From the NCBI GenBank assembly GCA_023548195.1, contig JAJHZJ010000694.1, positions 558,001 to 622,000 of the forward strand: DNA of 64,000 bases, given 5' to 3'. The position numbers and the translations under genes are program-made. Source of the DNA: Bettongia penicillata ogilbyi. Taxonomy: Eukaryota > Chordata > Mammalia > Diprotodontia > Potoroidae. The notes under the pieces are model-generated. The model was given only the letters and a program-made list of their open reading frames with translations. It was not told where the DNA came from and did no database searches. Below, in pieces: positions 56,910 to 64,000 of this stretch (the stretch's first letter is position 1; every line of letters begins with the position of its first letter).

Positions 56910-57410
56910 GCTGAGACTATTACAAGGGTCTCCTGATTGGCCTCTACTCCCTTAGTCTCTCTCCTGTTCAATACAACCTCACACAACTGCCGAAAGAATC
57001 TCTGATCTGTGTTATTCCTCTGCTGACTCTAAAACAAAGGACAAATTTCTCAAATTGGCTTTTAAGGCCCTCCACAATCTGGCACCTCTTAGGACTTACT
57101 TCATGTAGTGGGGTGTTCGAGTTCAATTGAGCTACTTAGCTGTTGTCCATACACTCACCGTAACATCCCCTGCCTCAGCTGCTCTCCATACCTGGAATGC
57201 AGGCTCATAGCCACCTTGCCTTCTTTTTATAAGGTTCAGCTGAGCTGCCACACCTCAAGCATGATGCCTGCTCTGACCCTCACAGCTCTCTTCACGTGAT
57301 TTATTTGTGTCCACTCTCTATCAGCCCCAGTAAAATATAAGCTGCTCAAGGACAGGGGCTGTTTCATTTTCATATTCCTAGATCCTAGCAAACAGACTTG
57401 AGCCAGGATA
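56910..57410 (+). mobile_element. L2-clade LINE 3' region
   Basis: 'gtctcctgattggcctctac', 'aaggccctccacaatctggc', 'gctctccatacctggaatgc', 'aagctgctcaaggacagggg', 'agatcctagcaaacag': well-ordered L2 3' sequence. Confidence 0.75.
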
Positions 57411-57424
57411 TGAGTAGTCAGTTC

Positions 57425-57575
57425 ATTAAATGTATTTGGAAGGGATCTGGGAGGTCATCTAATGATGTCCTAACTTTACAAATGAGGAGTCTGAAATCCA
57501 GAGAAGTGCTCAAGGTAGCATGAGAAGAAAATAACAGAGCTGGTATTCAAACCCAAGCACTGCATTACCCTGTCT
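57425..57575 (-). mobile_element. Antisense MIR-like SINE
   Basis: 'ggaagggatctgggaggtcatc', 'tttacaaatgaggagtctg', 'attcaaacccaagcactgc' on plus. Confidence 0.65.
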
Positions 57576-57831
57576 GTACTACATGAAAATTACACCCTTG
57601 ACCCACTGAATAAGAATATTTTATATAAAAACAAGTTCAGAATCCTTTTCAATTATTTCTTCCTGAAATGGAGTTTTACCTTTTCTGATGCCTTAGAGAG
57701 ACAGAAAAGAGAGAAAGCTGCTTTTGCTACTGAGACTCCATAATTACCTGTGGCTGTGTCCACTTGGGTAACATCTGTTGGTTCTTAAACTTTTTATAAA
57801 TATTTCAGCTTTCTATCTTCCTCATTAAAAA

Positions 57832-57833
<2 letters not shown>

Positions 57834-57923
<90 letters not shown>

Positions 57924-57964
57924 TTCTCTCCCTCCCTCTCCCCCCCCTCCCCCCTCTCTTTCTC
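57834..57964. repeat. (CT)n microsatellite with C-rich flank
   Basis: About 43 uninterrupted CT units to 57920, then a CCCT/C-rich pyrimidine tract. It is the strand mirror of the (GA)n locus at 15841. The Arg-Glu frame across it on minus is an artefact. Confidence 0.97.
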
Positions 57965-57969
57965 AATAT

Positions 57970-58580
57970 TAATTACCTCCCCATTCCTAGTCTGTGGCCA
58001 CATTTCCACTCAGCATCCCTGGACATTTGCATTTCTTTCTCAGGAGGCGGCTATTAGATGACTCCATTTACATTTTTTAATGTTGGGCATAAATAAGATT
58101 TCCCCTGGCTCTGAGAAAGACAAGATGGCTCTCAGGGGTGACAGTTACCTCTCAGGCAGTTTTCTTCTTATTACAGGCTACCAGGGCAAAGTTTGTCCCA
58201 TAAGTATTTGAGAAAATTCACATCTCCCTTCCCCAGCAGCACCCAGCGGGTGCAAAGTCTCAAGAGTGCAAAGGGACACATTAACACTCACCTCAAACAA
58301 CTTGTCTTTCTACAGGCATTCAGTTTATGAATGAGGTAGCCTGGAAGAAAGATTATTTGACAATTGTTTATGTAAGAACTTCCCTCCCCATGTTCATTTG
58401 CAGCTCTGAAGATGTGTAACCCAGGTTGCTGAGATGAAGTCATAAATTATTTCTTTTTGCAGAGATACTAGAAACTGGGCTCATTCAAAGAGTCCATCTT
58501 TACCTTCTGCCAATTTCCAGGGTTCTCTTAAGCCCTCTCATCTTTTTAAATAAACTGTAACTCCCCACCATCCCTGACCC
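57970..58580. other. No recognised feature
   Basis: Unassigned unique-looking sequence. Confidence 0.35.
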
Positions 58581-58584
58581 CCTA

Positions 58585-58720
58585 GATCCCCTAGATAACC
58601 CAATTTTTACTGCTGAAACTTAAGAAGCTATTAAGTTTCTCCAGCCTGGCAAAGCCCCAGGTCCAGATGGCTTACTACTGGTTTTTATAAAGCCTTTATT
58701 AACAAAACAACACTGAGTCT
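58585..58720 (+). pseudogene. LINE reverse-transcriptase fragment, L1-like
   Basis: The translation includes EAIKFLQPGKAPGPDGLL near 58625-58680. This corresponds to the 'AIK.L..GK.PGPDG' block at the start of the L1-type RT domain. Only about 45 codons are recognisable, and an A- or T-run-flanked break follows. The wording of the block is closer to ancient L1-like elements than to the HAL1/L1 copies nearby. Confidence 0.55.
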
Positions 58721-58762
58721 CACCGGTCTTTGTAATGACTTTTTTTTGCCCTTGGAGGATCA

Positions 58763-59194
58763 TCAGTGGAGATGACAGCCAGTTGTTACCTGTAGACTCT
58801 GCTGATTCTCATAAATGACAACATTACAACCACCTTGGAATATCATGGAGTCCTCATTGGAGTGTCTCTGGTCTCCTCTATAGTAATGATTAAAATTATT
58901 CCCTCTAACATGAAAAATCACTTTACTTAATGAGGAACAAAAACAGGAGCCCACTAAGGGGTGTTGATATGGGATAACCCCCCATTTATGATTACTAACA
59001 CAGTCTGGCAATGAGTTAATATTAGTCATCTCCCAATCAGGGAAGTTGGAGCTGTTAATTACCAAGCTGGTATCATGGGATTTGTACAGAGTATTCTCTT
59101 TCCTTCGGGTGTAGGTTTTCCTCATGAACGGATGTGACATGCCACACATGACAACAAGTGTCACAGCTATATCAGGGTGCACTAGAGGGCTCAA
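58763..59194 (-). other. Unidentified 143-codon open frame
   Basis: The longest open frame in the window outside simple or tandem repeats that starts with ATG and does not begin inside a recognised repeat, apart from the overlapping frames near 46 kb. It has six cysteines and a mixed composition, no obvious signal peptide or membrane segment, and no family I recognise. Its 5' end abuts a tRNA-like SINE. A chance frame or a decayed retroelement or gene copy are all possible. Confidence 0.25.
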
Positions 59195-59349
59195 AGGATT
59201 GGTAATGGAATACAGAATTTCTCACCTCCAGGTCACTGGTTCAAATCCAAAAGGCCAGGAAAAGACATTACCTTCTGGTGGCCTTTCTATAAGTGTCACA
59301 GCACAGCACCAGCTGCCACTAAGTGTTCACTTCAAAGAAAAAAAAAGAT
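59184..59349 (+). mobile_element. tRNA-like SINE with poly-A
   Basis: 'aggtcactggttcaaatcc' (59231-59249) contains a good tRNA B box, and the copy ends in an A-rich run at 59336-59346. The body ('ccttctggtggcctttc', 'agcaccagctgccact') differs from the MIR-like SINEs elsewhere in the window, so it is a separate family that I cannot name. Confidence 0.5.
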
Positions 59350-60500
59350 GACAACTCACCATTGCTGATCTTAGAGCCAAGTCTACAGACCAACCAGGTC
59401 TGCAAATTCTGGCCATCTGAGCTCACACCCTTCCTGGAGATGTACATAGCAAGCTCACAGGAGCCACTCATACTGGCCCCCATGATCTATGCACATATAG
59501 AAGGAATGAATCTCTAATGCTGCCAGACTCAAATCTTTTGTTAACAAAAAATTCAACTTAAAGAATTTTTCTAGTTACCTGTAAAGCTCAGTGATTCTCA
59601 CTTTTCCTGTAATCAAAATTTTGGCCATTCATGGAGGTATACTTGCAATGTTTAAGGTCCAAAAACTCAACCACCTAGCAGGAAAATGGGCCCTGTCTGC
59701 ACCAGAGGTTTTACTTCAGAAATGTTAACACACAAATGAATTTTCCTTCTGCTGCTAATCTAACATAACAGAATTTTATAGAATGGGGATTTTTTCTTAC
59801 TCAATCTGTAAGGTATTTCAGAAAATATCTCCAAAGAAATCTGGTGGGTAAGTGACAAGCAATATCCATCTTTCCCTCTCCAAAGTTCATTTTAGAAATC
59901 AGGGTTTCATTTTTCTTTGGGTTTTTTTTTTCACCTTATCACCTCTCTAGCTTTTTTCCTGCTGCGTATCAGGTGCCACCACCAAAATCGTCTCCTGCAT
60001 CCTAACCTAAAGCAGTATTTCTTTAAACTCTGACTCTAAGCTGGGCTTGGTCTTCCTTATACAACCCTCTCTACTAGGCCAATGAAACTCCTATGCTCTA
60101 CCCCAAACAAACTAGGTCATCATCATAGGGAGCAGCAAAGACTTTGACAAACAGGGCTAAAGAGCAAATCATCAGAACTGTATCAGAACCTCAAATGTCC
60201 AAAAGTGCAGCCACAGAAAGTGTTTAAGTAACTTTGGTCTTAACCCCATGATGACTGTGATCTAATTCATGAAAGAAATAAGGAAAGGTATTATGTTTTA
60301 CTATTATATCATAAGATACACAGATATAGATGATAGATGACAGAGAAAGAGAGAGAGAGATTAAAATAACTTTAATTGTCTTGTCTCTACTGTACATACC
60401 GTGCCCGTTCATCAAGTGGACATTTTTCCACACAGATGTCATGTCTTGTAGTGGACAAGCCATTCTCTATGAATGAATAGTATCATTCTCTATGAACATT
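59350..60500. other. No recognised feature
   Basis: Unassigned. A small (GA)n run lies at 60342-60360. Confidence 0.35.
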
Positions 60501-60504
60501 TAAA

Positions 60505-60770
60505 TCACAGAATTTCCAAATTGGAAGGAACTTCAGAAGCTGCCTAGTCCAATACATGACAAAAAAAGAATCCTTTTTCTAGTATGCCTAATGTATTCCT
60601 ATAACAAACTTCTGTTCCAAGGGCTTCCATTGAGGGAGAGAGAATCCACAAGCAACTAAGGTAGCCCATTCTCCATGTGGATGGCTCCCTATCCATTTTT
60701 TCGGTTCCTACTTTGAGACTGCTAAACGTGATTGGACAAAGCACAAAGTAGAGCTAATTTAATCCCCTGC
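60505..60770 (-). mobile_element. CR1/L3 3' end, antisense
   Basis: Plus strand: 'attggaaggaacttcagaag', 'tgcctagtccaatacatgac', 'ggcttccattgaggga', 'gtagcccattctccatg'. These are the complement of the L3 3' UTR at 19380-19830. Confidence 0.65.
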
Positions 60771-60954
60771 AGCTTTCTTTTTATGTAACAGCTGACTCTT
60801 CACTGCTCTTATCAACTCCCTATGTCATTCTTTAGAGACTGCTCCAAACCTTTTCCCTTCATCTCTCATCCCTACCCCACAATTATAGGCAATTAATAAA
60901 ACCTACTACCTCACTGAAAAGTTTCAGTTCATCTGACAGAACCCAGGCAAATTT

Positions 60955-61065
60955 AAGCTCTGTGAGGGCACAGACTATCTCACTTTCATATTTTTTATTC
61001 CTAGTATCTAGTAAAGTGCCTGGAACAGAGGAGATGATTAAGAAATTCTTATTGATTGATTAAAG
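60955..61065 (+). mobile_element. L2 LINE tail
   Basis: 'aagctctgtgagggcacagac', 'taaagtgcctggaacagagg', 'aattcttattgattgatt'. Confidence 0.6.
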
Positions 61066-61194
61066 ACCTTCCTTCCAACTCCTCCCCTCAGTACTTCCCA
61101 TTAAACGTCAGCATTATCATGCTGCTTTCCTCCTCTTAAGGAACAGATGAAAGAGTATCCCAACTCTTTCTTAAAACGAATAGCTCTGACTGAA

Positions 61195-61507
61195 ATCTGA
61201 GGGGATGCCCATCAGTTAGGAAACAGATGAACAAATTATGGTATATGACTGGGATGGAATACCATTACACTATAAAAAATGAAGGGGAAGGTTTCAGAGA
61301 AAGCTGGGAAGACCTGTATGAACTGACATAAAGACAACAGGAGCATAATTTATACAAAGATGGTAATATCATAAACAACTTGGGAATTCTGAACATCAAA
61401 ATGACCAACCCTAAATTCCAGAGGACCAATGATGAAATATGCTATCCACCTCCTGATAGACAGGCAAAAGACTCAGAGTACAGGATGAGACATAGATGTT
61501 TATATAC
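61195..61507 (+). mobile_element. L1 fragment, ORF2 end / 3' UTR
   Basis: 'ggggatgcccatcagttagg', 'caaattatggtatatgac', 'gatggaataccattacac', 'gaagacctgtatgaactg', 'gatgaaatatgctatccacc' are the ordered landmarks of the marsupial L1 ORF2 terminus and 3' UTR. It is cut off by the next SINE. Confidence 0.75.
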
Positions 61508-61764
61508 AGCTAGGTGACTCAGTGGATAGAATGTTGGGCCAGTCAGGAAGATCTAAGTTCAAATCTGGCCTCATAAACTTACTAGGTGTATTGTTCTGCA
61601 TACATCACTTAGCCATGTTTGCCGCAGTTTCCTCATCTGTGAAATGACTTGGAGAAGGAAAGGGTAAACCACCTAACATCTTTGCCAATAAAACCCCAAA
61701 TGGAGTCAAAAGAGTCAGAAACAGCTAAAATGACTCCACAATAAAAAGCAAAAAAAAAAAAAAA
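61508..61764 (+). mobile_element. Marsupial tRNA-derived SINE, near full length
   Basis: Starts 'cagctaggtgactcagtgg', has 'agttcaaatctggcctc', 'gcagtttcctcatctgtg', and the same 3' half as the 26449 copy ('catctttgccaataaaacc', 'gagtcagaaacagctaaaa'). It ends in a 15-base A tract (61750-61764), so it is a fairly young insertion. Confidence 0.85.
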
Positions 61765-61978
61765 TGACTTACCCATACATATTTATAACAAGAGTTTTGT
61801 TGTTCTTTCATTTTCAATGGAGATAGGAAGAGCACAGATGTTTGCTGATTGGAAAAAAAATTTAATTTAAAAAAACTAATTGCTCTTCTCCTGACCCCAT
61901 CAATCCTTCCTGCCTTCTCTAACAACTTCTCCTCATGTATATCCCCCCCTCTACTGGCCCTATTCCAACTATCCCTCT

Positions 61979-62222
61979 CAGGAAAGAAATAAAGAAAGAA
62001 AAAAAGAAAGAAAGAAAGAAAGAAAGAAGGAAGGAAGGAAGGAAGGAAGAAAGAAAGAAAGGAAGGAAGGAAGGAAGGAAGGAAGGAAGGAAGGAAGGAA
62101 GGAAGGAAGGAAGGAAGGAAGGAAGGAAGGAAGGAAGGAAGGAAGGAAGGAAGGAAGGAAAGAAGGAAGGAAGGAAGGAAGGAAAGAAGGAAGGAAAAAA
62201 GAAGGAAGGAAGGAAGGAGAAA
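61979..62222. repeat. (GAAA/GGAA)n microsatellite
   Basis: About 244 bases of tetranucleotide repeat: GAAA-rich at first, then long (GGAA)n blocks broken by GAAA. The 197-codon Phe/Leu/Pro/Ser frame on minus and the Lys/Arg/Glu/Gly frame on plus are artefacts. Confidence 0.97.
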
Positions 62223-62283
62223 TAAAAAACCTTCTTTCAACTCTTCTGCCTTACCCAGGTACAATTTCATCTCTCTTCTCTTT

Positions 62284-62544
62284 ATGAATAAATTGCTTGA
62301 AAAAAAATGTTCATACACAATCCATGCATTTCCCCACTACCTGTTCTCCCCAACTTCTTGCAACCTAACTTTCCATCACTCTCATGGAAGTATCTCAAAA
62401 GTTACCTTTGAACTAATGACTAAATCTAATGATCTTTGTAGTGCTTCTCTGCTCTCTGAACTCTCATTTTCATGTGGCACTGTTCACCATCCTCTAGGAC
62501 TAGAAACTCTTCAGACCCACCATCAATTCTTCCTTCCTTTCTGA
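62284..62544 (+). pseudogene. L2 reverse-transcriptase remnant
   Basis: The translation aligns by eye to the L2 RT: NKLLEKKCSY corresponds to the 'KVLERLVY' block, NLTFHHSH to 'QSGFRPGHS', and LCSASLLSELSFSCGTVHHPL to 'VLLDLSAAFDTVDHPL', with the catalytic Asp residues lost. Open by chance after decay. Confidence 0.6.
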
Positions 62545-63115
62545 GTTCACTGGTAGGTTCTTGTCCTGCTCTAATCATTGTTCAGACCCCTTAACTGGTT
62601 CTTCATTTCCTTTCTCATCATTTAAGTTCAGTATTCCAACAGGTACCATCCTTGGTGCCCTTCCATTCCTTTCTCCCTTGACACTCATTCATCCCTAAAT
62701 GTTCAACTATTAATTTCAACCATATGAACTAACCTCAATTTCCCCAAACATCTCTCATCATGGATTTCTACCTCTGTCCCTTTGCTCACACAATATTCTA
62801 TTCCTGAATGTCCTTCACCTCTCCCTTTTAACTACTGAATCCTTCCCAGCCTTTAGAGTTCAAACCAATCTCTACTTTCCCCATGAAGCCTTTGGTGATT
62901 AGAGATCTCTTATTAACAATCTTTTGCTATTTGAACCTCACAAAGCACTTGGTTTTGCACTTTTCTCATTGCTTCTTGTCTCACATTGTACACCGGAGAT
63001 GTGGCCTCCTATTAGACTATGAGTTCCATTAAGGCAAAGAGATGTCTTACTGAAACTTTGTGTTTCTCTAGCATGTAACACAATGCCATTCACACAATGG
63101 GTACACTAATCAATC

Positions 63116-63230
63116 AAGAAATTCTTTTTAAAAACTATTATATGCCAGGCTCTGTGCTAAGTGTTGGTACAACCAATACAACGAAAGACATAATCACTAT
63201 TCTCAAGAAGCTTTCATTTTATCAGAATCA
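63116..63230 (+). mobile_element. Unassigned marsupial repeat, head
   Basis: 'ctattatatgccaggctctgtg', 'ctaagtgttggtacaacc', 'ctcaagaagctttcatttt'. Confidence 0.6.
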
Positions 63231-63545
63231 ACTTTTATATAAATTTAATAAGATGCTTTTTGAAATGCACTGAATTAAAGCAGCCTAAAAAATGCCTAGA
63301 ATTAAACTCAAAGCAGGGAATAACACATCATTGTTCTCCTTTCCTAGCTGAGGAGATACAAAGGAGTACCTAGTGGCAAGAAGTAGCTTTTTGGATACTA
63401 GTTAATAAATATGAGACTTGCCATTAAATACTACTTCAGACTAAAGAATTACTTAGTTCTTCTTTCTTCAAAGAACAGACTCAGTGAATTTATTTGTTTA
63501 TCGGATATCAAGGCTAGACCAACTCACCAAAAAGATCTAGAGTCC
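63231..63545. other. No recognised feature
   Basis: Short AT-rich spacer. Confidence 0.35.
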
Positions 63546-63553
63546 ATCTAGAG

Positions 63554-63740
63554 CAGGAGGACTTAACCTTTCATGAGTCAGGGACTCTTAGCCTGGTAAA
63601 ACCAATGGATCCCTTCTCAGAATAATGTTTTTAAAGACATAAAGTATATAGGATTAAAAAGGAAATGAAATACATTGAAATAGTTATCAGAATATTAAAA
63701 AAGAAAACAAAGTTTAGAAATTCCAGGTTAAGAACTCCTG
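63554..63740 (+). mobile_element. hAT-type miniature DNA transposon
   Basis: Ends are 'caggaggacttaacctt' and 'aggttaagaactcctg', good inverted repeats. The flanking octamers atctagag (63546-63553) and atctaggc (63741-63748) agree at six positions, a decayed 8-bp duplication as made by hAT transposases. Same family as 5200, 39015 and 41985. Confidence 0.8.
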
Positions 63741-63809
63741 ATCTAGGCATAACCTTCTTACAACTTCCTCAGATTTTGTTTACCAAGAAACCATAAAGAA
63801 AAATAATTG

Positions 63810-63990
63810 TCATGGTATAGCGGACAAAATACTGGACTGGGGGTCAGGAAACATGGCTCTGCTTATTGGCTGTATGACTGTAAGCACATCCCTTCACTTC
63901 TGAGCCTCTATCTCCTTCTCTTTAAAGTGATGGGGTTGGATGAGAGCTAAAGGACTAATTTCCCATTTCTAATGTTCTAGGATTACTAGA
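63810..63990 (+). mobile_element. MIR-like SINE
   Basis: 'gactgggggtcaggaaacatg', 'ctattggctgtatgactg'-like middle, 'gtgatggggttggatgag', 'ccatttctaatgttctagg'. Confidence 0.65.
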
Positions 63991-64000
63991 ACCACTGGCT

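Larger units (their letters stand above)
61890..63115 (+). mobile_element. L2-clade LINE with microsatellite inside
   Basis: Diverged L2 RT-region sequence flanks a GAAA/GGAA tract, and the L2 3' UTR follows from about 62570 to the tail at 63115 ('tattagactatgagttccatt', 'aacacaatgccattcacac'). The RT to 3' UTR distance is shorter than in a full L2, implying an internal deletion. Confidence 0.65.

Noticed and set aside
57794..58009. Arg-Glu repeat frame on minus
   Set aside because: Translation of the (CT)n microsatellite.
61725..62318. 197-codon minus frame rich in Phe, Leu, Pro and Ser (membrane-protein look)
   Set aside because: It crosses the GAAA/GGAA microsatellite, and the apparent hydrophobic repeats are the tetranucleotide in translation.

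Overview
The window reads as nuclear, intergenic or deep-intronic DNA from a marsupial. It is AT-rich and CpG-poor and built from layers of transposon remains. I find no intact protein-coding gene, no RNA gene and no CRISPR array. The marsupial call rests on three repeat types: a tRNA-derived SINE whose head carries the 'cagctaggtgg...cagtggatagagc' type sequence, an ORF1-only half-L1 (HAL1) element, and an RTE LINE with a SINE that shares its 3' tail. Species cannot be assigned from the window. Family names are from recognition of consensus-like sequence, not from a database search.

Layout. 1-13 kb: scattered MIR-like and tRNA-SINE copies, an L1 3' end (2.2-2.5 kb), two hAT miniature transposons (5.2 and 12.2 kb) and a TTCC microsatellite (13.0 kb). 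13.6-19.8 kb: one old CR1/L3-clade LINE with recognisable endonuclease, reverse-transcriptase and 3' UTR pieces, split by later insertions. 20-28 kb: SINEs and L2 3' ends separated by unassigned DNA. 28.7-29.8 kb: antisense 3' portion of an RTE LINE. 30.27-30.42 kb: a GC-rich pocket with three strong hairpins. 31-33 kb: an L2 copy and other old repeats. 33.85-36.2 kb: a repeat-poor tract, possibly conserved non-coding DNA. 36-39.7 kb: SINEs and a hAT element interrupted by an RTE-tailed SINE. 39.8-40.2 kb: a 33-bp minisatellite. 42.2-45.2 kb: a HAL1 element with broken ORF1 and an apparent 3' transduction, bounded by a 9-bp target duplication. 45.7-48.7 kb and 51.2-56.7 kb: mostly repeat-poor DNA with a few SINEs. 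56.9-64 kb: L2 copies, L1 fragments, CT and GGAA microsatellites and a hAT copy.

Nothing here works together as a pathway. The biology is retrotransposition: autonomous LINEs (L1, CR1/L3, L2, RTE), their parasites (HAL1, MIR-like and RTE-tailed SINEs), hAT miniature elements, and the simple repeats that grew in and around them. The items most worth checking are the HAL1 3' transduction, the hairpin cluster at 30.3 kb, the higher-order minisatellite at 39.8 kb, the nested SINE-in-hAT at 39.3 kb and a palindrome inside a SINE at 51.15 kb.
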